Assembly (NCBI RefSeq): GCF_914767665.1 | Contig: NC_059503.1 | Span: 13,826,001 to 13,890,000 of the forward strand | Source: Harmonia axyridis | Lineage: Eukaryota > Arthropoda > Insecta > Coleoptera > Coccinellidae | Length of the DNA: 64,000 bases | Direction: 5' to 3' | In this document: positions 62,001-64,000 of the stretch, in pieces | Layout: every line of letters starts with the position of its first letter | Numbering within the stretch: the first letter of the stretch is position 1 | Position numbers and translations under genes: made by a program | Notes under the pieces: generated by a model | The model's input: only the letters and a program-made list of their open reading frames with translations | The model's database searches: none | What the model was told of the DNA's origin: nothing

Positions 62001-62245
62001 TTACTTTTACCCAATGGTTTGAGGGATTTCCTAAGATAAAAGGACGATAATGTAAAATGTCCATTGTTTTGTTCTTGAAATCATAAAACTAGGATAGGAA
62101 AATAATGGAATTGTTAGTATCAAAAAGTTTTCTCACCTATGATTCCAATGATTATGGTCTGTGTAATGTTATAGTAGGCCTCGTGTGGTGCCTGATTATC
62201 GTCGACGACATCCAACGAAGTGTTATCCGTCAGTGACGCATTCAT
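22577..62245 (-). CDS. mAChR-A: Muscarinic acetylcholine receptor, A-type (whole split gene)
   Basis: G-protein-coupled receptor for acetylcholine in the plasma membrane; insect A-type receptors couple to Gq. Joined exons: 62245-62137, 58316-57971, 51880-51602, 42940-42796, 29902-29709, 23799-23519, 23037-22577, giving 1815 nt and 604 residues. Residues 1-36 are an extracellular tail with three N-glycosylation sites (NAS, NTS, NIT). Key residues: Asn48 in TM1, Asp76 in TM2, Cys103 and Cys183 (disulfide), Asp110 in TM3 (amine contact, LALDYLASNAS), DRY at 127-129, WPPW in TM4, TM5 about 192-218, a long third intracellular loop to about 515, TM6 520-540 (FIITWLPYN), TM7 with NPVCY at 567-571. 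The loop keeps short blocks known from the fly receptor (SWCIAWWHSGREDSD, TPLQSSVSRCTS, SVYTILIRLP-like, IPKQL). The start is the first in-frame ATG of the exon that opens the frame; a longer upstream start was not seen. Confidence 0.95.
23519..23799 (-). CDS. mAChR-A: mAChR-A exon 6: intracellular loop 3
   Basis: Residues from RDPYNNLSSAH to SRHDG. It enters in phase 2 after ATTCATCAG and leaves in phase 1 at GATG|GTAATT. It carries DTVYTILIRLPP and PSIKMIPED, blocks shared with the fly receptor. The frame stays open to 23376 past this donor, so read-through could yield a truncated form. The donor is inferred from phase and from continuity with exon 7. Confidence 0.88.
24015..24667. repeat. 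Tandem duplication, unit about 320 bp
   Basis: 24015-24320 and 24350-24667 share long words, including CTGTTATCCCAT, ATGCTCATAAATGATAATT and CCTAATGATAAAAGTTATAA, with indels between. It lies just downstream of the nested gene and may include its 3' flank. Confidence 0.8.
24677..24682 (-). terminator. Poly(A) signal of the nested lysine-rich gene
   Basis: AATAAA on the minus strand, 47 nt after the stop at 24729. Confidence 0.6.
24729..25167 (-). CDS. Nested lysine-rich repeat protein, exon 2
   Basis: With exon 1 (25270-25245) it forms a 465-nt frame, 154 residues. After the start, two 24-residue tandem repeats begin CESQIDKTIRK and CESKIDKTIRK and both end in FQT. Next comes a basic stretch (RTKKKKVKPDGRDKKQKK), possibly a nuclear localisation signal, then a hydrophilic C-terminal third with likely helices (ENSIENLIETRDELLEIFQG). 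Acceptor TTATTGATAG; phase 2 carried from exon 1 joins as Met-Cys. No known domain is recognised. It sits in the intron between receptor exons 6 and 5, on the same strand. Function unknown; a nuclear or nucleolar protein is a guess from charge only. A complete set of gene signals argues that it is real. Confidence 0.7.
25245..25270 (-). CDS. Nested lysine-rich repeat protein, exon 1
   Basis: 26 coding bases, MSTNKKRK plus two bases, then the strong donor AAAAAT|GTAAGTAAAT. The 77-nt intron to 25167 is of typical insect length. The ATG lies 23 nt after the predicted transcription start. Confidence 0.68.
25290..25320 (-). promoter_or_regulatory. TATA box and initiator of the nested gene
   Basis: Minus strand TATATAAAGT starts at 25320. 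TCATTC, matching the arthropod initiator TCAKTY, lies at 25295-25290 with its A 27 nt downstream. The pair faces the ATG at 25270. Confidence 0.6.
26254..27062 (-). mobile_element. Deleted Tc1/mariner element, copy 1
   Basis: The right-hand transposase end lies near the terminal repeat GGTGTTTTTTTAGAGCTATA (26255). A frame at 26840-26355 encodes the C-terminal half, with WFQQDGAACHTAR (second catalytic Asp) and DLTPLHYFLWG, where the last catalytic Asp of LTPLDY is His, so it is inactive. Upstream the sequence jumps from FSDEA-type bases to VRNTYRALRP, an internal deletion shared with the other two copies. The 5' end is cut at 27062 against another repeat. Confidence 0.85.
27069..27532 (+). 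mobile_element. MITE-like repeat, copy 1
   Basis: About 460 bp that recurs in the same orientation at 57508-57951. The start TTTTTCCATAGAG (27081) is inverted at the end as CTCTATGGAGAAAA. There is no coding frame. It abuts the broken end of the Tc1/mariner copy. Confidence 0.7.
27640..28220. promoter_or_regulatory. GC-richer island in the intron with RFX X-box
   Basis: Base composition shifts sharply from the AT-rich surroundings. GTTGCCAGGGCAAC (27790-27803) is a perfect palindromic X-box, the RFX-factor site type, and ATGAGTCACG near 28050 is AP-1-like. No exon with protein homology was found, so an intronic enhancer or promoter is inferred. Confidence 0.35.
28469..28599. repeat. Perfect 131-bp palindrome
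   Basis: 65-bp arms, identical base for base when folded, with a single T (28534) between them. It begins ACCTGCATATTTTATGACAC and ends with its complement. Confidence 0.95.
29285..29460 (+). mobile_element. LINE RNase H fragment, decayed
   Basis: The bases read like the stretch after the RNase H motif in the copy at 55550-55640 (counterparts of KGAQTPFI and TYKKE), with stops and shifts. Confidence 0.5.
29709..29902 (-). CDS. mAChR-A: mAChR-A exon 5: intracellular loop 3
   Basis: Residues 294-357, RPTGWFSSVERVRSWCIAWW through TPLQSSVSRCTSLNVI. It enters in phase 0 after TTTTCAG and leaves in phase 2 before GTAAGATT. SWCIAWWHSGREDSD and the SVSRCTS block are near-identical to the fly receptor, which fixes the family. 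Confidence 0.95.
30496..31201 (-). mobile_element. mariner remnant (second lineage) with duplicated end
   Basis: The frame at 30816-30496 encodes a mariner N-terminal helix-turn-helix region (PGKPTIIDWYAKFKRGEMST, then KLIEIADIVKTSSERVHHII). The catalytic part is absent. The outer end with the first 30 or so codons is tandemly repeated: 30724-30965 and 30966-31201 share GACTGCTG, AAATAACAAAAGTAGCTAC and TACTAACTAAAAATCATATG. Confidence 0.75.
31953..32100 (+). mobile_element. mariner, left part (split copy)
   Basis: 5' end and leader of the same mariner type as 50733-50900: TGTACAACTTTGC, then CGCCATCGAAATATTAGTCG, ending AGTTATTCTCG. The next expected leader bases (ATTAAACATG) appear at 34451, so a 2.35 kb insertion splits this copy. 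Confidence 0.8.
32110..32311. repeat. Hairpin repeat 1, arms about 90 bp
   Basis: Imperfect inverted repeat meeting at CACCGAAGGTG (about 32204-32214). Arms share GTGCATCAAAATTACCG, CAGCGTGTT and TTCATTTTTGGAGAAAGA, the last read inverted on the right. It is related to hairpin 2 in its outer flank (TCGTAAGTAAT) and layout. Confidence 0.85.
32489..32686. repeat. Hairpin repeat 2, arms about 95 bp
   Basis: Arms share GGGCATCTAATTT, TCGAAAAAACAC, AGTAATATTTT and AAAAATCC, meeting at GAGTCGAAGACGAG (about 32581-32594). Confidence 0.85.
32812..34123 (-). pseudogene. Crypton-type tyrosine recombinase, one stop codon
   Basis: Exon 1 34123-33535 and exon 2 33482-32812 around a 52-bp GT-AG intron join into a 420-codon frame with a single in-frame TGA at 33318-33316. 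Tyrosine recombinases of this type cut and rejoin DNA without terminal inverted repeats. The catalytic set is visible: Arg in EFAWRGGEAV, HSMR of NHSMRSTAV, His in ITGHSS, and Tyr in SIKPYLQ. The domain is of the Crypton/DUF3504 kind also found in the ZMYM and KCTD1-like host proteins. An AATAAA lies at 32791-32786. Apart from the TGA the gene is intact, so it is young or recently lost. A sequencing error or a live allele elsewhere is possible. It lies inside a mariner copy. Confidence 0.82.
34451..35066 (+). mobile_element. mariner, right part (split copy), internally deleted
   Basis: Transposase starts at 34460 (MSVSILCFNMKKSAAEAHRM) with TCREWFQRFKNSEFDVEDQH and an in-frame stop near 34710. 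Later pieces keep VTGDKKWVYYDNP (first catalytic Asp). It then jumps from ELLKP straight to the 3' terminal repeat AACGGCGGAAGCAAAGTTGT, losing the rest of the catalytic domain. Confidence 0.82.
35067..36470. other. Intron, no feature seen
   Basis: Only short chance frames. Confidence 0.4.
36480..36830 (-). mobile_element. LINE 3' end fragment
   Basis: Minus-strand bases resemble the RNase H to terminal zinc-finger part of the copies at 53.4 and 55.8 kb (LRKRLMRMSLA, then bases of GWNALT-like ITSQRK region), with stops and shifts. The words CACCTGGTGATGGAAT-like are shared with 53.3 kb. Confidence 0.6.
36870..38850. other. Intron, no gene supported
   Basis: A 154-residue minus-strand frame (38420-37956) has no motif, and its codon use is unremarkable. 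A plus-strand TATAAAAC at 38228 with TCAGTG 25 nt later looks promoter-like, but no clear gene follows. Confidence 0.4.
38852..38925 (-). tRNA. tRNA-like sequence (Thr-AGT-like), probably SINE head or pseudogene
   Basis: Minus strand TCCTCGG pairs with ACGAGGA as acceptor stem (one mismatch). D-arm GCTC/GAGC is perfect, A-box TGGCTCGATTGG is good, B-box GGTTCGAGTCC is perfect, and TTTTT follows. The anticodon arm does not close on a 7-base loop (CTAGTGA with a poor stem) and the T-stem has a mismatch. The sequence after it resembles 31635-31675, suggesting a SINE. Confidence 0.5.
39028..39243 (-). other. Unidentified coding-like segment
   Basis: A GC-richer minus-strand frame begins after TTTATAAG at about 39222 or further upstream and reads ICAGLPWESIKGERRHRC, then FHIPNLPYYNPIIMNYNG and ends GGSKNEKY and TAA. 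Codon use is more gene-like than in the neighbouring intron. No start codon or partner exon was found, and I do not recognise the protein. The opposite strand is also open (38989-39252), which weakens the case. Confidence 0.35.
40350..40393 (+). repeat. 5S rRNA-derived segment
   Basis: CCAAGCAGGGCCAAGCGCGG followed by TTAGAACTTGGATGAGTGAC and CGCC follows the internal control region of 5S rRNA (AAGCAGCG...GCGCGGTTAGTACTTGGATG...GACCGC). The 5' half of 5S is not recognisable. It is a 5S-derived SINE or a pseudogene. Confidence 0.7.
41955..42200 (+). repeat. Diverged duplicate of receptor exon 4 donor region
   Basis: Matches 42600-42830 in the same orientation: TTGAAATCGACATTACGGTG against GTGAAATCAATATTGCGGTG, and AAACAAAATTGAGACAAATA in both. 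The match continues into the last 30 or so bases of exon 4 (ATGCTCTATG block). The donor GT is changed here, so it cannot splice as exon 4 does. Confidence 0.7.
42796..42940 (-). CDS. mAChR-A: mAChR-A exon 4: intracellular loop 3
   Basis: Residues 245-293, SDEANNVCSTV, then WKRPRSESGTAAGDADSVYM and HHRKREQ. Acceptor GTGTGCAG, donor CAG|GTGAGT, phase 0 out. A second in-frame acceptor (CACAG, exon start 42955) would add five residues; the downstream one fits the fly SSDE junction better. Confidence 0.88.
43577..43870 (+). mobile_element. mariner 5' fragment
   Basis: TGTACAACGTTGC at 43578, leader with CGCCATCGAAATATTAGTCG, and transposase codons up to ACAGCCGAGAGTGGTTTCAA. It is cut at about 43870 by the repeat that follows. 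Confidence 0.8.
43868..44645 (+). repeat. Direct repeat, period about 503 bp
   Basis: 43868-44155 and 44371-44645 are about 85-90% alike by eye (TGGACTAATCGCTGAACTGC in both). The 215 bp between occurs once, so about 1.6 units are present. It is possibly a piece of a larger tandem-repeat array or transposon. Confidence 0.8.
44680..44770 (+). mobile_element. Tc1/mariner transposase scrap
   Basis: Frame FYSEEARFKQNGFVNNKDCR matches the FSDEAHFWLNGYVNKQNCR segment of the elements at 46.5 and 61.0 kb. Nothing else of the element is clear. Confidence 0.45.
45819..46752 (-). mobile_element. Deleted Tc1/mariner element, copy 2 (both ends present)
   Basis: Terminal repeats GGGTGTTTTTTTAGAGCTAT (45819) and, inverted, GGGTGTGTTTTTTCGAGGTA (from 46752). 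Inside, on the minus strand, the start MNRLTPKQRLQIVEFHFEYN is followed by SVRNTYRALRP and directly by FILFSDEAHFWLNGYVNKQN, so the middle of the transposase is missing. DLTPLDYFLWG keeps the last Asp; a frameshift follows at about 46105. Confidence 0.88.
47252..48175. mobile_element. Foldback transposon, arms about 400 bp
   Basis: Left arm 47254-47655 and right arm 47778-48173 are reverse complements with few differences. Ends read TATACACTGTGTCCGTAAAG and the complement of TATACACTGCGTCCGTAAAG, with TA at the tips as expected for Tc1/mariner-type insertion. Internal ACAGGGTG words recur. The spacer of about 120 bp has no frame. Confidence 0.9.
48180..50730. other. Intron, no gene seen
   Basis: 48280-48760 is less AT-rich and may be an unrecognised repeat. 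The rest shows only chance frames. Confidence 0.4.
50731..51412 (+). mobile_element. mariner, internally deleted, both ends present
   Basis: Ends TGTAGAACTTTGCTTCCGCT (50734) and the inverse in AACGGCGGAAACAAAGTTGT. Transposase starts at 50902 (MSAYEPNSRHLREVLIFRFN) with TCRKWFQRFENGDFDVEDQH, then shifts frame near 51115. Bases for RLFACEQL join directly to GRWEKVVASDGQYFES and stop, so the whole catalytic core is deleted. Confidence 0.88.
51602..51880 (-). CDS. mAChR-A: mAChR-A exon 3: TM4, extracellular loop 2, TM5
   Basis: Residues 152-244. AWGVSLVLWPPWIYSWPYLE (TM4), VPDNECYIQF with disulfide Cys183, then TM5 and the start of loop 3 (WRIWRETKKRQKDLPNLQAG). Acceptor TTTTCAG, donor CGAG|GTGAGT, phase 2 in and out. 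Confidence 0.95.
52288..52547. repeat. 130-bp tandem duplication
   Basis: 52288-52417 and 52418-52545 differ at only a handful of bases. Both carry CAACCTCAGCAACTACTTCT. Confidence 0.92.
52700..53122 (-). pseudogene. Processed cyclophilin (peptidyl-prolyl isomerase) pseudogene
   Basis: Minus strand, intronless and frame-shifted. Recognisable in order: GRIVIEL, GEKGFGY-like bases, STFHTVIPNFM, QGGDFTNHNGTGG, SIYGSKF, the KHTGAV region, MANAGPDTNG, TTVTTSWLNNRHVV and the C-terminal EIVVTECRQL. These are the core of the cyclophilin barrel including the active-site FTNHNGTGG and MANAGP segments. Several shifts and stops make it non-functional. The N-terminal quarter is missing. It lies immediately after the 3' end of a LINE fragment on the same strand. 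Confidence 0.85.
53135..53600 (-). mobile_element. LINE 3' end (RNase H to terminal zinc finger)
   Basis: Minus strand: QNLPGLGYSKKFVRNFDTAR, SKKYLDFSKNILHLLTGFLT, then (shifted) SLRKHLMRMGLAENGECRFC with GVEEETPDHLV, the cysteine-containing terminal motif of Jockey/R1-like non-LTR elements. The 3' tail has AATGGGGGCATAATAGACCA, also found near 56025. Confidence 0.85.
53601..55494. other. Intron, no gene seen
   Basis: Short chance frames only. I could not identify the less AT-rich part at 55080-55400. Confidence 0.4.
55495..56075 (+). mobile_element. LINE 3' end, longest copy
   Basis: Frame 55539-55931: NKLARKGAQTPFIAYKKE (end of the RNase H domain, which ends GNxxAxxLARKGA), LWRNLPGLDHSKKFRRNFDS, LLTGFLTGHCRLRKHLMRVG and CRFCGKEEETLDHLVAGCLA. 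It continues in another frame to a tail with GGCACAATAGTCCATTAGGT. Same family as the copy at 53.4 kb, opposite orientation. Confidence 0.85.
56079..56450 (+). mobile_element. LINE reverse-transcriptase fragment
   Basis: MLAEEIAKTGISEDQEGLRQ, RSTRCNIFI and, after a shift, ENNKPAFTGFVDLKQAFDRV: the QxGFRxxRST and FxDLxxAFDxV motifs of a non-LTR reverse transcriptase. The catalytic FADD box is not present. It lies downstream of a 3' end, so it belongs to another copy or a rearrangement. Confidence 0.8.
56640..56880 (-). mobile_element. Tc1-like transposase C-terminal fragment
   Basis: Minus strand DYFEHAGIDFLLWPRQSPGL and SPIEHVWDMICR, the last catalytic block of Tc1-like transposases. No ends located. 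Confidence 0.75.
57508..57951 (+). mobile_element. MITE-like repeat, copy 2
   Basis: Second copy of 27069-27532, with about 80-85% identity by eye and shorter indels. It ends 20 bp from the donor of receptor exon 2. Confidence 0.7.
57971..58316 (-). CDS. mAChR-A: mAChR-A exon 2: TM1-TM3 and DRY
   Basis: Residues 37-151. AGTLSVITVVGNIMVMISFK (TM1), SLAVADFVIGLISMP (TM2), Cys103, DYLASNASVLNLLIISFDRY (TM3 to DRY). Acceptor CTCTTTCCAG, donor ATAGC|GTAAGT, phase 1 in, 2 out. Confidence 0.96.
58790..59340 (+). mobile_element. mariner, 5'-truncated, catalytically dead
   Basis: Starts within FERR / FACEQ-like bases and runs through PHPPYFSDVAPSNYQVF. The second catalytic Asp (HDNARPH in active enzymes) reads QHNNARPH and the third (APSDY) reads APSNY, both Asp to Asn. 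The start and the terminal repeats are missing. Confidence 0.82.
59400..60600. other. Intron, no gene seen
   Basis: Chance frames only. Confidence 0.4.
60602..60808 (+). repeat. Direct repeat R1 flanking the transposon
   Basis: Begins ATAAGGAGTGGTAGCATAAC and ends CTCCTATTTGTA. It matches R2 (61696-61984), which carries about 85 extra bases. Confidence 0.85.
60809..61695 (+). mobile_element. Deleted Tc1/mariner element, copy 3
   Basis: Ends GGTGTTTTTTTTTCGAGGTA (60812) and the inverse of GGGTGTTTTGTTTAGAGCTA (to 61692). Start MNRLTPEQRLQIVQFYFENN, then the same jump from RNTYRALRPF to the SDEAHFW region as copies 1 and 2. Frame 61192-61521 encodes MITNFFITALNNHDVQELWF through QQDGATCHTARATIDLLKDT, and DLTLLDNFLWGY. 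It is inactive by deletion. Confidence 0.9.
61696..61984 (+). repeat. Direct repeat R2 flanking the transposon
   Basis: Second copy of R1. R1, the transposon and R2 abut without gaps. Confidence 0.85.
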
Positions 62246-62294
62246 GTTGTCACGAGGACATGCAGGCTGGTCCCCGCATGTTGCTTCGTCTCCT
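62137..62294 (-). CDS. mAChR-A: mAChR-A exon 1 (first coding exon; CDS 62245-62137)
   Basis: Acceptor TTTTTTTTTGCAG before 62294, then 49 bases of leader, then ATG at 62245. MNASLTDNTSLDVVDDNQAP leads to ITQTIIIGII, the start of TM1. Donor ATAG|GTGAGA, phase 1. The frame is open upstream to the acceptor, so a start in an earlier exon cannot be excluded. Confidence 0.88.
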
Positions 62295-62319
62295 CTGCAA
62301 AAAAAAATAATTAACTTGA

Positions 62320-62470
62320 GTACAGTTGCACTCATGTTCGATGGTATTCAAATCCGGTGAACAGGATGGCCATAGAAAAGATTGACGCCATGACAATATT
62401 ACCACCTCAAATTTAAAGGAATCCTCTTCTAACCAACCATCGTTTGTCCCCCCTATGACATTTAAGAGCA
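62320..62470 (-). mobile_element. Tc1-like transposase fragment beside exon 1
   Basis: Minus strand SWRQSFLWPSCSPDLNTIEH E matches the WPxxSPDLNPIEH block of Tc1-like transposases. It ends about 25-30 bp before the exon 1 acceptor. Confidence 0.65.
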
Positions 62471-62479
62471 CCCAAAAAA

Positions 62480-64000
62480 ATTCTCGAAATATTAAGAATT
62501 TCAGTTTATGAACGAAAAGAAGTCCAACGTTCCTTCCAGAGGGCAGAGTAATAACCTACAAGAATTCAATTGCATTTTAGACTATATTTATTCTTTAGAA
62601 ACGAAACGAAAACATTCTTTAAAGGCATGGAATTTTTGATGACTGCTTGAAATTCTGAGAACTTAACCAGACCAGAGAAAAATTAATTTTATAAACTAGA
62701 TATACCGGTGGGACAGATTAATCTGTTGGCCACGTAGACTCATGTTACATTTCAAATATTTCATTTGTGAATCAGACAATATATGCTGTTTAATTTAAAA
62801 CATTTTATTGCAGTTACTCACAGGTTTTTTTTTGATAACCGTAATAATGATTTATATATATATATATATATATGGATGAGGGTTATTATTATTGAGAAAA
62901 TTTTTTCACAATTATTACTGTGAGGTGAAGAAATTTGGCATCTTGACTGAAATATAATTGCCATCCTGTTGAATCTCGTTCCAAAATGAATATACAATGG
63001 AATCAACAAGCCATAGAAATAATTACCAAAGTTTTCGTAAACTTTTGATTGGAATTGATCCAATTATTTCTTAGGTTGAAAATTCTCTTCATACCTACAT
63101 TTATAAAATTACGAAGTTTTGTAGAAATATGAAACATGAAATGTCGAAAATGATTTGATAAAAATGTTGAGTATCGGATATTAGATATCGTCGTTCAAGT
63201 CTTTTTTGGAGAAAAAGTTACAAGGTAAAATTTAATTCTGTCCTGTCCAACCGGTCGTAAACAAGATCGCTTTCAAACGACAAGGTAATAACGATTGAAA
63301 AACCTCGATTCTCAAAGTGATTTTTCCGAGAAGGTATAATTTTTTTGCGAAAGAAAATCAGTGATATTATTATAAACTTATCGATCAAGCGATTTTTGCA
63401 CGGAATCAAAATCTGCACTGAAGGACCTAGTGATAAAGGTAGTGCACACCCTTAAGTGATTTTTTTGAAAACGATATAAGAATTCCTTCAAATTCGTTGA
63501 TTCACTGACTATTGTCGTAAATGAATTATTTTTGAATTTCTTGCAGGATTTTCAGATGAGTACCGAATTTGGTAAAACAATTTAACAATTCCTGAACTCT
63601 GTTGAAGCTTGTATCTTTCCATAATCAAATGGCATAATGTACTGAACACAAGTGACATGAAATGTAAAAAAATAATAATCAGTGTTGCCATTTAACTATT
63701 TTCACTTGCATAATTCTTATTGGAAAACCATTAATTATTTTCTTCTGACATTTTCAAGCATTTCTTCCTTCACAGAGGACGTGAATATCAGTAAGCCTGC
63801 ATTCCATCTTCGTATAGAATGAAGAATTATATACGGAACCATGTATAGATTCACGTCAGACTTAGTGTCGATATTTCTGATATGTTACTAATTTCTGTGG
63901 CGTAGAAACCATTGTAACATCAACTTCCGAAACAGATGTTTGAACACCAGTGCGTAATTAAATATCGATTAATATGAAGGTTCCGTATGCAGATGAGTTG
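62480..64000. other. Intron or 5' region of mAChR-A, no exon seen
   Basis: A (TA)n run lies at 62852-62873. 63574-63655 resembles 45107-45183 and is an old repeat. The untranslated first exon was not recognised. Confidence 0.45.

Overview
The window is 64 kb of AT-rich insect nuclear DNA, and I infer a beetle. Genes are sparse and split by long introns, splice sites follow GT-AG, and the space between exons is filled with old and young transposons. No bacterial or organellar features are visible.

Main gene: the minus strand carries an A-type muscarinic acetylcholine receptor (mAChR-A). Seven coding exons run from the start codon at 62245 to the stop at 22577. Splice phases agree at every junction and the joined frame is 1815 nt (604 residues). 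The first coding exon has an acceptor in front of it, so the promoter and at least one 5' untranslated exon lie to the right of the window or in 62.3-64 kb. The introns total about 38 kb.

Second gene: on the plus strand a three-exon gene (10167-11273) encodes a 170-residue stathmin-domain protein with an MGC acylation motif at its N terminus. Third gene: nested in a receptor intron on the minus strand is a compact two-exon gene (25270-24729) with its own TATA box, initiator and poly(A) signal. It encodes a lysine-rich 154-residue protein with a 24-residue tandem repeat that I do not recognise.

Layout: 0-10 kb holds a mariner end at the window edge, a foldback repeat and a broken Tc1-like transposon. 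10-11.4 kb is the stathmin-type gene. 14.6-22 kb holds MITE-like and large inverted-repeat structures. 22.3-62.3 kb is the receptor gene. Its introns contain the nested gene, three copies of one internally deleted Tc1/mariner element, several mariner remnants, a nearly intact Crypton-type tyrosine-recombinase gene that interrupts a mariner, LINE 3' ends, a processed cyclophilin pseudogene, 5S-like and tRNA-like SINE pieces, and several long palindromes.

A recurring theme is a group of hairpin repeats (18.3-19.3 kb, 32.1-32.7 kb) whose arms meet at a short GCC-GCA-GGC or GTC-GAA-GAC type centre. These, the Crypton-in-mariner nest and the nested lysine-rich gene are the parts most worth following up. 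All family names rest on motif recognition by eye, and no search was run.
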